The translations under genes and the position numbers were made by a program. The notes beneath the pieces were generated by a model, which was given only the letters and a program-made list of their open reading frames with translations, did not search any database and was not told the DNA's origin. 11,621 bases of DNA from an uncultured Oscillospiraceae bacterium (lineage in GTDB: Bacteria; Bacillota; Clostridia; Oscillospirales; Oscillospiraceae). Location of the stretch: positions 1-11,621 of the forward strand of contig CAJTVM010000080.1 in assembly GCA_910579595.1 (NCBI GenBank). The letters are read 5' to 3'. Positions 5,656-11,621 of this stretch are shown here, piece after piece. Position 1 is the first letter of the stretch; each line of letters opens with the position of its first letter.

Positions 5656-7521
5656 TTATCCCCTTTCCAGGTAGATCATCAGCGCCGTCACGTCCGCAGG
5701 ACTGACCCCGGACACCCGGGACGCCTGCCCCAGGTTCAGCGGCCGGATTTTGTCCAGCTTCTGCCTTGCCTCCAGCCGCAGGCCCTGGATGGATAAATAA
5801 TCCACATCCGGGGGCAGGGGCTTGTCCTCCAGCTTGCGCATCTCCTCCACCTGGCGGTTCTGCCGGTCGATGTAGCCCGCGTACTTCACGGAAATCTCCA
5901 CCTGCTGGGTAATTTCCCGGGAGAGCACGGGCCGGGCCGGGTCGAAGGGGGCCAGATCCCCATAGCTCAGCCGGGGGCGGCGGAGCAGATCCACCAGCCG
6001 CGCCCCGTGGGGGCAGGGCGGTTCGCCCCGGTCTGCCAGCAGCGCGTCTAATTCGGGGGATGGGGGCGCGCCGGTGTGCTCCAGACGCTTCATCTCCCGG
6101 TCCACAGCGGCGTACTTTTCCTCCACCTGTTTGAACCGTTCATTGCTCACCAGCCCCACCCGGCGGCCGCAGGCGGCAAGGCGGCGGTCGGCGTTGTCCT
6201 GCCGGTGGATGAGCCGGTACTCCGTCCGGGAGGTCATCATGCGGTACGGCTCATTGGTGCCCTTGGTCACCAAATCGTCAATGAGCACCCCCGCATAGCC
6301 GTCCCCGCGGGTGAGAATCAGCGGCGGCTCGCCCTTCACCTTCAGCGCGGCGTTGATCCCCGCCACCAGCCCCTGGACGGCGGCTTCCTCATAGCCGGAG
6401 GAGCCGTTGAACTGCCCCGCGCCATACAGGCCGGGGATTTTTTTGCACTCCAGTGTGGGCAGCAGCTCGGTGGGGTCTACGCAGTCGTACTCAATGGCGT
6501 AGGCGCACCGGGTCATCTCGGCGTGTTCCAAACCTGGGATGGTGTGGAGCATTTCCACCTGCACCTCCTCGGGGAGGGAGGAGGAAAAGCCCTGGATGTA
6601 CAGCTCCTCGGTGTCCAGCCCCATAGGCTCGATGAACAGTTGATGCCGGGGCTTGTCCGCAAAGCGCACCACCTTGTCCTCAATGGACGGGCAGTACCGA
6701 GGCCCCACCCCCTCGATCACCCCGGAGAACAGGGGGGAGCGGTAGAGGTTGTCCCGGATGACCTGGTGGGTCCGCTCGTTGGTGTAGGTCAGATAGCACA
6801 CCGCTTGGTTATCAGGCGGCGTCTGCGTGGAAAAGGAAAAGGGCACGGGGACATCGTCCCCCGGCTGAACCTCCATTTTGGAGAAGTCCACGCTCCGGCG
6901 GTTCACCCTTGGGGGCGTGCCCGTTTTAAAGCGGCGGATGGACAGGCCCAGCTTGACGAGACATTCTGTCAGCGGCAGCGCCGCCGCCATGCCATCGGGG
7001 CCGGATTGGCGGGCAACCTCCCCCACGATGGTGCGCCCCCCCAGATAGGTGCCGGTGGCGATCACCGCCGCCTTCACCGCGTAAATGGCCCCGGTTTCGG
7101 TGACAACGGCGGAAACCGCGCCGTGCTCGGTGAGGATTTCCGTCACCTCCGCCTGCCTGACCCACAGGTTTTCCTGCAGCTCCAGGGTGTGCTTCATGAC
7201 CTCCTGGTAGCGGCGGCGGTCGGCCTGGGCCCGCAGCGACCACACCGCAGGGCCCTTGCCCCGGTTGAGCATCCGGTATTGGATGCAGGCCTTGTCCGCC
7301 GCCCGCGCCATTTCTCCCCCCAGGGCGTCAATTTCCCGCACCAGGTGGCCCTTTCCTGTGCCGCCTATGGCGGGGTTGCAGGGCATATTGCCCACCGCGT
7401 CCAGGTTGATGGTGAAGCAGACGGTTTTCAGCCCCATCCGCGCGCAGGCCAGCGCGGCCTCAATGCCCGCGTGGCCCGCGCCGATGACGGCGATATCAAA
7501 TTGTCCGGCGTGGTAATCCAT
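5656..7521 (-). CDS. mnmG: tRNA uridine-5-carboxymethylaminomethyl(34) synthesis enzyme MnmG
   Basis: MnmG (GidA), with MnmE, installs the carboxymethylaminomethyl or aminomethyl group on U34 of certain tRNAs, using FAD, NADH and methylene-tetrahydrofolate. The 621-residue product has the FAD-binding GAGHAG (14-19), the family signature NMPCNPAIGGTGKGH (45-59) with Cys48, LNRGKGPAVWSLRAQADR (85-102), GPRYCPSIEDK (273-283) with Cys277, and YAGYIDRQ (547-554) in the helical C-terminal domain. Both conserved cysteines are present and length is normal. The ATG at 7519-7521 follows an AGGAAGG ribosome site. It lies 13 bases after the small XRE gene and is probably transcribed from the divergent promoter region at 7795-7803. 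MnmE and RsmG, common neighbours elsewhere, are not here. Confidence 0.97.
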   Translation of the reverse strand: MDYHAGQFDIAVIGAGHAGIEAALACARMGLKTVCFTINLDAVGNMPCNPAIGGTGKGHLVREIDALGGEMARAADKACIQYRMLNRGKGPAVWSLRAQADRRRYQEVMKHTLELQENLWVRQAEVTEILTEHGAVSAVVTETGAIYAVKAAVIATGTYLGGRTIVGEVARQSGPDGMAAALPLTECLVKLGLSIRRFKTGTPPRVNRRSVDFSKMEVQPGDDVPVPFSFSTQTPPDNQAVCYLTYTNERTHQVIRDNLYRSPLFSGVIEGVGPRYCPSIEDKVVRFADKPRHQLFIEPMGLDTEELYIQGFSSSLPEEVQVEMLHTIPGLEHAEMTRCAYAIEYDCVDPTELLPTLECKKIPGLYGAGQFNGSSGYEEAAVQGLVAGINAALKVKGEPPLILTRGDGYAGVLIDDLVTKGTNEPYRMMTSRTEYRLIHRQDNADRRLAACGRRVGLVSNERFKQVEEKYAAVDREMKRLEHTGAPPSPELDALLADRGEPPCPHGARLVDLLRRPRLSYGDLAPFDPARPVLSREITQQVEISVKYAGYIDRQNRQVEEMRKLEDKPLPPDVDYLSIQGLRLEARQKLDKIRPLNLGQASRVSGVSPADVTALMIYLERG

Positions 7522-7534
7522 GGCTCTGCCTTCC

Positions 7535-7756
7535 TCAACCCTGGTTGATCTCCCGCACGTCTGTCCGGCCCGTCAGCCAGTCCAAGGAGATTTCATAATA
7601 ATCTGCAATTTTAATCAATGTGTCATAGTGGGTCTTACAGCCATCCATTTCAAGCCGTTGATAGCTTCGGGGCGGTATCCCAAGGGCCTTAGCCGCCTTT
7701 TCCTGCGTCAACCCGCACTCGGTCCGCAGCAATTTCAGTCTATCATTAAAAATCAT
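7535..7756 (-). CDS. Small XRE-family repressor-like protein
   Basis: The 73-residue protein is a single Cro/CI-type helix-turn-helix: RLKLLRTECGLTQEKAAKAL, then GIPPRSYQRLEMDGCKTHYDTLIKIADYYEISLDWLTGRTD. It has no ligand or dimerisation domain beyond the HTH. An upstream GTG (7763-7765) is in frame but overlaps the ribosome site AGAGGTGA (7763-7770), so the ATG at 7754-7756 is chosen. It stands alone in front of mnmG (13-base gap) and is divergent from the 60-residue protein gene. A perfect 14-bp inverted repeat in the shared promoter (7778-7814) is its most likely binding site, which would make it an autoregulated repressor that also controls the divergent gene. That assignment is inference from position. 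Confidence 0.88.
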   Translation of the reverse strand: MIFNDRLKLLRTECGLTQEKAAKALGIPPRSYQRLEMDGCKTHYDTLIKIADYYEISLDWLTGRTDVREINQG

Positions 7757-7768
7757 ATATGTCACCTC

Positions 7769-7797
7769 TTGACATTCCAGTACTGACGTGATATATT
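7769..7797 (+). promoter_or_regulatory. Strong plus-strand promoter of the 60-residue protein
   Basis: A perfect -35 TTGACA (7769-7774), a 17-base spacer, and TATATT (7792-7797) preceded by TGA (7789-7791) give a near-consensus extended -10 promoter. Transcription would start near 7804, 21 bases before the GGAGGG ribosome site. It is the best promoter match in the window. Confidence 0.8.
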
Positions 7798-7814
7798 ATC
7801 TCACGTCAGTACTG
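7778..7814. promoter_or_regulatory. Perfect 14-bp inverted repeat, candidate XRE operator
   Basis: CAGTACTGACGTGA (7778-7791) and TCACGTCAGTACTG (7801-7814) are exact inverse complements around the 9-base AT spacer TATATTATC. Each arm ends in an 8-bp palindrome, CAGTACTG, so each arm could itself bind a dimer. The repeat covers the -10 boxes and start sites of both divergent promoters, so a bound repressor would shut both. Confidence 0.8.
7795..7803 (-). promoter_or_regulatory. Candidate minus-strand promoter for XRE-mnmG-murT transcription
   Basis: On the minus strand TGA (7801-7803) precedes GATAAT (7795-7800), an extended -10 with 5 of 6 matches. No recognisable -35 lies 16-18 bases upstream, so it should be weaker than the plus-strand promoter. 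The two -10 boxes share 7795-7797 and cannot be occupied together. Confidence 0.5.
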
Positions 7815-7836
7815 CGTATCTTTTGGAGGGATATAC

Positions 7837-8019
7837 TTGGAACCTGAAATTCCTATGATTGTGGAAGTACTTTACCGCTATTTTGTCACACAGCCCGACC
7901 CGGCTTTCTGGCCGGACCGCTTCAAAAAAGATCCCATCCAAGGCCACGGCCTCTGGTCCTTTTATCAGGGGCTGCGCCTGGGCGTCCAGCTGGCCGATGC
8001 TTCTTTGGAAAAGCTGTAA
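7837..8019 (+). CDS. Unrecognised 60-residue protein, divergent from the XRE gene
   Basis: I do not recognise this protein. The reading frame opens with TTG at 7837-7839, 6 bases after a strong GGAGGG ribosome site (7825-7830) and 33 bases after the predicted start of transcription; an internal ATG (codon 7) lacks such a site. The 60 residues are soluble-looking, without signal peptide or membrane segment, and aromatic-rich: VEVLYRYFVTQPDPAFWPDR, then KKDPIQGHGLWSFYQGLRLG and a short helical end. It is the only plus-strand gene here and ends 2 bases before the stop codon of the convergent metallophosphoesterase gene. The promoter, operator and divergent XRE gene suggest a tightly controlled small protein, such as an anti-repressor, toxin or phage-type switch component, but none of these is shown. 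Confidence 0.72.
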   Translation: MEPEIPMIVEVLYRYFVTQPDPAFWPDRFKKDPIQGHGLWSFYQGLRLGVQLADASLEKL

Positions 8020-8021
8020 GC

Positions 8022-8915
8022 TCAACGTTTCAGCGTCACAACAGCCAATTCCGGCCTGTTGAATATGCGGAAGCCCGGAAAGGGCGTGGTGTTGTTCCCC
8101 AGCCCCCGGGAGACAAACAGGGTACTGTCCCCCACGGTATAAATCCCCGACGTCCACTCCGGGAAAAACCGCCGGTCGGTGCCGATGAGCCCGCCCACAA
8201 AAGGCAGGCGGACAATCCCCCCATGCCCGTGCCCGGACAGGACAAAATCATACCCCGCGTTGGCATATTGCCCGAAGTGGTCGTTGCGGTGGGCCAGCAG
8301 GACGGTAAACAGGCCGGGGGCTTCCCCCTGGATCCAGGCGTACAGCTCCTCCGGGGTGGTCTGGTCGGCATAGCCGTTGGGGTCGTCCACCCCGGCCAGC
8401 ACAATCCGCGCCCCGTCCCGCTCCAGGATTTCATACTGGTTGGACAGCGGCTTCACCCCATACTGGGACAGTAGGCTTTTCAGCTCCTTCACCGCCCCTG
8501 TGCCCACGGCCCACTCGTGGTTCCCGGTGACGTAGTAGGTGGGCGCGATGGCGGACAGCCCCTTCGCCAGGGCGGGAATCATCTCCAGCTGGCCTTTCTG
8601 GTCGATGAGGTCGCCGGTGACCACAATGAGGTCAGGCTCCTGCTCCGCCACCAGCGCCAGGAGCTTCTCATTGCCCTGGCCATACTCATGCCCATGAATA
8701 TCGGACAGGTGGACGATTTTGTATCCGTCAAACCCTTCCGGCAGTCCGGCCAGCACCGCGCCGGTGTGGGTGACCTGGATCCCCCAGCACTGCCACTGGA
8801 ACCAGAACCAGCCTCCCACCGCCAAAACCACCAGGGCAAGGATCCACCGGAGAGGATGGCGGCGTTTTCTCCTTGGGCGGCGGTGGGGCGTGCCCTCCCG
8901 CTCAGTCGCCGTCAT
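8022..8915 (-). CDS. Membrane-anchored calcineurin-like metallophosphoesterase (YaeI/YkuE type)
   Basis: The 297-residue protein starts with a very basic segment (residues 12-23, RRPRRKRRHPLR) and one membrane helix (about 24-39), so it is probably anchored with the catalytic domain outside. All metal-binding motifs of the calcineurin-like family are present in order: SDIHG (D72, H74), TGDLID (D102), GNHE (N132, H133), AHRN (H209) and GHGHGG (229, 231). Related proteins YaeI and YkuE are membrane-associated phosphohydrolases, YaeI acting on UDP-diacylglucosamine-type substrates; the substrate here cannot be read from sequence. The ATG (8913-8915) overlaps the end of the helicase gene by 14 bases and has no good ribosome site, which points to coupled translation. 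No alternative start precedes the membrane segment. Confidence 0.9.
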   Translation of the reverse strand: MTATEREGTPHRRPRRKRRHPLRWILALVVLAVGGWFWFQWQCWGIQVTHTGAVLAGLPEGFDGYKIVHLSDIHGHEYGQGNEKLLALVAEQEPDLIVVTGDLIDQKGQLEMIPALAKGLSAIAPTYYVTGNHEWAVGTGAVKELKSLLSQYGVKPLSNQYEILERDGARIVLAGVDDPNGYADQTTPEELYAWIQGEAPGLFTVLLAHRNDHFGQYANAGYDFVLSGHGHGGIVRLPFVGGLIGTDRRFFPEWTSGIYTVGDSTLFVSRGLGNNTTPFPGFRIFNRPELAVVTLKR

Positions 8916-10887
8916 GGAGGTAGTAGGGCCGCATCAGGCTCTTGTGCTGGGTGGAATCCTTCTGCCGGTCGGAGCGCAGAGGGGCCTCGATGGGCCGGGG
9001 CCTGTCGTCCCGGCGGCGCTTGCGCTTCCCGGACAGGGAGGGGGGCAGGACAGGCTCCTTGACCGGCTGGGCCGGCGCGCCCTGCTTCTTGCGCTGCCGG
9101 CGGGGCTTGGGCTGGGCCGGCTTCTGGGGTTTTTCCCGCTTTTCAGGCTGGGCCTTTGGCTGGCCCTGGGCCTCTGCCTGGGGCCGGGGCGCGGGACGCC
9201 GGGGGGCCAGCAGGCGGGCGGTGGCGTCCATAATCACATCCGAATCCATCGGGTTGGGCTTGTAAAAGTCGGTGACGGGCACCGAAGGATTATCGGGCAG
9301 GGTTTCATGAATCCTGCCCTGGCGCACGCCCCGGCCAACCGGTTTGTCACGTAAAATTTCCTCCTTGGCGGGAGCTTTGGCTGACGCCATTGTCTCTGCC
9401 GCCGGGGCGCCGCCGCCCTTTTTGCGGCGTTTCTTCTTTTTGGGGGCGCCGGACCCGTCCATTGTCTGCTCCTCTTTCACCGAAGCAGGACCCCTGGCCC
9501 CCGCGGAGCGGGGACGGCGGGCGTCCGCGGCGGAATCCGGAGGATTCCCGCAGGGCGGATTCATTCCGCCCGGGGACTGCAATCCAAAGGGGGCCCCGGC
9601 CGGCGCATCCGCGCCGGTTAGGGTTTTTTTGCGCTCTCCGGCGCGGGCCTTGTTTTCCGCGTCCCTCCGGCGGCGTTTTTCTTTGGCGGCGGCGCGGGCT
9701 TCCGCGTCCTCCGCGTTCACCACCCGTCCCCGCCTGTCCTTCTGGGGCAGGTCGAAGTTCTCCATGGGGAAGGGATGCCCCTCCACCACCGGGATGGATC
9801 GGCCCAGGAGCTTTTCAATGGCCTTTAATTCGTCCTTCTCATCGAACTGGCAGAAGGAGATGGCCTCCCCCTCGCGGCCCGCCCGGCCCGTGCGGCCAAT
9901 GCGGTGGACATAGGTTTCGGGCACGTCGGGCAGGTTGTAGTTGAACACAAAGGGCAGCTGGTCGATGTCAATGCCCCGGGCGGCGATGTCGGTGGCCGCC
10001 AGCACCCGCACCCGGCCCGCCTTGAAGTCGGACAGCGCCTGGACCCGGGCGGTCTGGCTCTTGTTGCCGTGGATGGCGGCGGCGGAGATGCCCCGCTTCT
10101 GGAGGTCCTGGGCGATGCGGTTGGCCCCGTGCTTGGTGCGGGAAAACACCAGGGCGGAGGAAATATCCCGCTCCTCCATCAAATGGGCCAGCAGCTTGGT
10201 TTTATTGGACTTGTCCACATAGTAAAGGGACTGCCGGATGACCTCCACCGGGGAGGATACCGGATCCACCTCCACACGCTGGTAGTCGTGGAGCAGGCCA
10301 TTGACCAGTCCCATCACCTCCGGAGGCATTGTGGCGGAGAAAAACAGGGTCTGCTTTTGCTCCGGCAGCAGCTTGAGCACCCGGCGCACGTCGTGGATGA
10401 AGCCCATATCCAGCATCCGGTCAGCCTCGTCCAGCACGAAAATCTCAATCTGGGACAGATCCAAAAGCCCCTGGCCGTGGAGATCCAGCAGGCGGCCCGG
10501 CGTGGCCACCAGGATGTCCAGCCCCCGCCGGATGGCATCCACCTGGGGCTGCTGGCCCACGCCGCCGAAGATGACGGCGGATCGCAGGGGCAGGTTGCGC
10601 CCGTAGGCCACAAAGCTGTCCTGAATCTGGATGGCCAGCTCCCGGGTGGGGGTGAGAATCAGCGCCCGGATCATCCGGGGCTTGGGCACGCGGCCGCTGA
10701 GCCGCTGTAAAATGGGGGCGGCGAAGGCGCAGGTCTTGCCGGTGCCCGTCTGGGCGCAGCCCAGCACGTCCCGCCCCGCCAGGGCGGGGGGGATGGCCTT
10801 GCGCTGGATGGGGGTGGGGTCGGTGTAGCCCTCCTGGGTGAGGGCCTTCAAAATGGGGGCGGTCAGCCCCAAGTCACGGAAATTCAT
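8902..10887 (-). CDS. DEAD-box ATP-dependent RNA helicase with long basic tail
   Basis: This 661-residue cytoplasmic protein unwinds RNA duplexes using ATP. The core (about 1-380) has every family motif: Q motif (F3, GYTDPTPIQ 20-28), Walker A AQTGTGKT (45-52), PTRELA (80-85), TPGR (129-132), DEAD (153-156), SAT (184-186), ATDIAARGIDI (298-308) and HRIGRTGR (328-335). It is most like the RhlE group. The last 280 residues are a disordered tail rich in Lys, Arg, Pro and Ala, with KKKKRRKK and repeated PKP/QPK runs, likely an RNA-binding tail. DNA for part of the tail (9499-9617) is packed with perfect hairpins. The ATG at 10885-10887 has only a weak, distant AGGA site. It lies 20 bases after the shikimate-kinase-like gene and overlaps the phosphoesterase gene. 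The exact paralogue name cannot be fixed. Confidence 0.95.
   Translation of the reverse strand: MNFRDLGLTAPILKALTQEGYTDPTPIQRKAIPPALAGRDVLGCAQTGTGKTCAFAAPILQRLSGRVPKPRMIRALILTPTRELAIQIQDSFVAYGRNLPLRSAVIFGGVGQQPQVDAIRRGLDILVATPGRLLDLHGQGLLDLSQIEIFVLDEADRMLDMGFIHDVRRVLKLLPEQKQTLFFSATMPPEVMGLVNGLLHDYQRVEVDPVSSPVEVIRQSLYYVDKSNKTKLLAHLMEERDISSALVFSRTKHGANRIAQDLQKRGISAAAIHGNKSQTARVQALSDFKAGRVRVLAATDIAARGIDIDQLPFVFNYNLPDVPETYVHRIGRTGRAGREGEAISFCQFDEKDELKAIEKLLGRSIPVVEGHPFPMENFDLPQKDRRGRVVNAEDAEARAAAKEKRRRRDAENKARAGERKKTLTGADAPAGAPFGLQSPGGMNPPCGNPPDSAADARRPRSAGARGPASVKEEQTMDGSGAPKKKKRRKKGGGAPAAETMASAKAPAKEEILRDKPVGRGVRQGRIHETLPDNPSVPVTDFYKPNPMDSDVIMDATARLLAPRRPAPRPQAEAQGQPKAQPEKREKPQKPAQPKPRRQRKKQGAPAQPVKEPVLPPSLSGKRKRRRDDRPRPIEAPLRSDRQKDSTQHKSLMRPYYLHDGD
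9499..9617. repeat. Cluster of five perfect hairpins inside the helicase tail coding region
   Basis: In 119 bases there are CCCCGC/GCGGGG (9499-9504, 9508-9513), GGACG/CGTCC (9512-9516, 9522-9526), GGAATCC/GGATTCC (9532-9538, 9542-9548), GGGCGGA/TCCGCCC (9553-9559, 9565-9571) and CCGGCGC/GCGCCGG (9600-9606, 9611-9617), with loops of 3 to 5 bases. The encoded residues (MNPPCGNPPDSAADARRPRS and on) are low-complexity. This may be an inserted palindromic element kept in frame, or chance in GC-rich tail DNA. Confidence 0.5.
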
Positions 10888-10907
10888 AAATATTCTACAT
10901 TCCTATC

Positions 10908-11423
10908 TTAAAATCGTCTATTGTCATACCGCGCCAGAGCTTTCTTCACTGCTTCCACCGTCTCCGCCAGGCTCTGGCCCCTGATGGGGACGGTGATGTG
11001 GGCGCACCGCCCATACAGCGGCGCCCGGTATTGGTACGCGCCGGCCAGGGTCTGGCCGGGGGAGAGGGCGATGCCCCGGGACGCCATGTTGTGGATGCGT
11101 CCCGCCACGTCCTCCAGCGGCAGCTCCAGGTAGACCACCGTGCCCAGCGCCCGCATATGGGCGATGGACTCCTCCCGGCACACGCAGCTCCCGCCGGGGG
11201 CCACCACCGTACCCCGGCAGCGAAGGGAACAGACGGCGTCCCGCTCCAAGTCCAGGAACCGCTCCACGCCCCGGCTGTCAATCAGCTCCTGCAAGAGCGC
11301 CCCCTCCCGCTCCTGGATGAGCAGGTCCACGTCCACAAACCCCAGGCCCAGCGCCTTGGCCAGCACCACGCCCACGGTGCTCTTGCCCGAGCCGGGCATC
11401 CCGATTAAAATTATGTTGTCCAT
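10908..11423 (-). CDS. Shikimate kinase-like P-loop kinase
   Basis: The 171-residue protein has the fold and motifs of shikimate kinase, which phosphorylates shikimate in aromatic amino-acid synthesis. It shows Walker A GMPGSGKST (8-16), DVD (31-33), APGGS (75-79) in the place of the GGG loop, a lid with R116, and YRAPLY (132-137) with the conserved arginine R133. At the FRxxE motif, whose arginine binds the shikimate carboxylate in characterised enzymes, it reads FLDLE (56-60), so Leu57 replaces that arginine. Together with the lack of neighbouring aro genes this leaves the substrate open, so no gene symbol is given. The ATG at 11421-11423 follows a GGGAGAGG ribosome site; an upstream TTG in frame would include that site and is rejected. 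It heads the helicase/phosphoesterase operon. No convincing promoter was found in 11424-11500. Confidence 0.85.
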   Translation of the reverse strand: MDNIILIGMPGSGKSTVGVVLAKALGLGFVDVDLLIQEREGALLQELIDSRGVERFLDLERDAVCSLRCRGTVVAPGGSCVCREESIAHMRALGTVVYLELPLEDVAGRIHNMASRGIALSPGQTLAGAYQYRAPLYGRCAHITVPIRGQSLAETVEAVKKALARYDNRRF

Positions 11424-11500
11424 CCGGCCCTCTCCCAATACCAATCTTTGCTTGCGGCCCTGCTTCGGCTATAAGAGCCTGTATTCACAACCTCGATTCA

Positions 11501-11589
11501 CCGTCTGGCCGGGTCTTTCCCCCCATGCCGCGTTAAATTTTCTGGAAATAAACGCAATCATTCCTGCGAAAATTTGCCTTGCCTGACGG
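11501..11589. repeat. Nested inverted-repeat element upstream of the kinase gene
   Basis: CCGTCTGGC (11501-11509) and GCCTGACGG (11581-11589) are inverse complements at 8 of 9 positions. They enclose a perfect pair AAATTTTC (11535-11542) and GAAAATTT (11568-11575), and inside that CGCA/TGCG (11553-11556, 11565-11568). The symmetry suggests a small non-autonomous repeat or structured RNA. No reading frame or transposase is seen. The rest of 11424-11621 shows nothing I can name, and the element may continue past the right edge. Confidence 0.4.
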
Positions 11590-11621
11590 GAAAACCCCTC
11601 GGTCATCCGGCGGTTTCGGCT

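Noticed and set aside
6076..7548. A 490-codon open frame on the plus strand opposite mnmG.
   Set aside because: It is antisense to a gene with every MnmG motif, has no ribosome site, and its translation is low-complexity His/Gly/Leu as expected from the complement of GC-rich coding DNA.
7801..8157. A 118-codon minus-strand frame across the divergent promoter and the 60-residue gene.
   Set aside because: It runs through the operator and two gene ends and lacks start signals, while the plus-strand frame there has promoter and ribosome site.
8905..9750. Lys/Arg/Pro-rich helicase tail considered as a separate gene or frameshift artefact.
   Set aside because: The frame is continuous with the helicase core, and long basic tails are common in RhlE-type helicases.

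Overview
The window reads as chromosome of a high-GC Clostridia-type bacterium, most like the Oscillospiraceae group (Flavonifractor, Lawsonibacter, Oscillibacter and relatives). That placement is inference. It rests on the MurT/GatD-type pair, the Firmicutes style of the HTH regulators, strong AGGAGG-type ribosome sites, and GC-rich coding with AT-rich promoters. No rRNA, tRNA, CRISPR array, phage gene or transposase was found.

Layout from left to right; all genes are on the minus strand except one. Positions 1-368 hold the N-terminus of L-arabinose isomerase (araA), with a minus-strand promoter whose -35 and spacer lie inside a perfect 10-bp inverted repeat (477-505). Then come prmA (ribosomal protein L11 methyltransferase, 630-1595), a multi-hairpin non-coding element (about 1626-1853), and a two-gene unit of an XRE regulator (2281-2766) and a one-pass membrane protein (1954-2268) that share a C-terminal domain. 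Next are a GatD-like amidotransferase (2850-3578) that lacks the usual nucleophile cysteine, a 122-bp tandem structured repeat (3601-3842), murT (3831-5162), a GyrI-like effector-binding protein (5166-5651), mnmG (5656-7521) and a small XRE regulator (7535-7756). These last genes are spaced 3 to 13 bases apart and probably form one operon, except that the tandem repeat separates murT from gatD.

At 7757-7836 is a compact divergent switch. A strong plus-strand promoter and a weaker minus-strand extended -10 overlap at the centre of a perfect 14-bp inverted repeat. They would drive an unrecognised 60-residue protein (7837-8019, plus strand, TTG start) and the XRE gene with mnmG and the genes behind it. 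To the right, a second minus-strand operon carries a shikimate-kinase-like protein (10908-11423), a DEAD-box RNA helicase with a long basic tail (8902-10887) and a membrane-anchored metallophosphoesterase (8022-8915). A nested inverted-repeat element lies upstream of it (11501-11589).

Functionally the window is mostly housekeeping: translation and RNA (prmA, mnmG, helicase), cell wall (murT/gatD) and sugar use (araA). The unusual content is the XRE/60-residue switch, three structured intergenic elements, a palindrome cluster inside the helicase tail, and two enzyme homologues with a substituted key residue (GatD Cys to Thr; shikimate kinase Arg to Leu).
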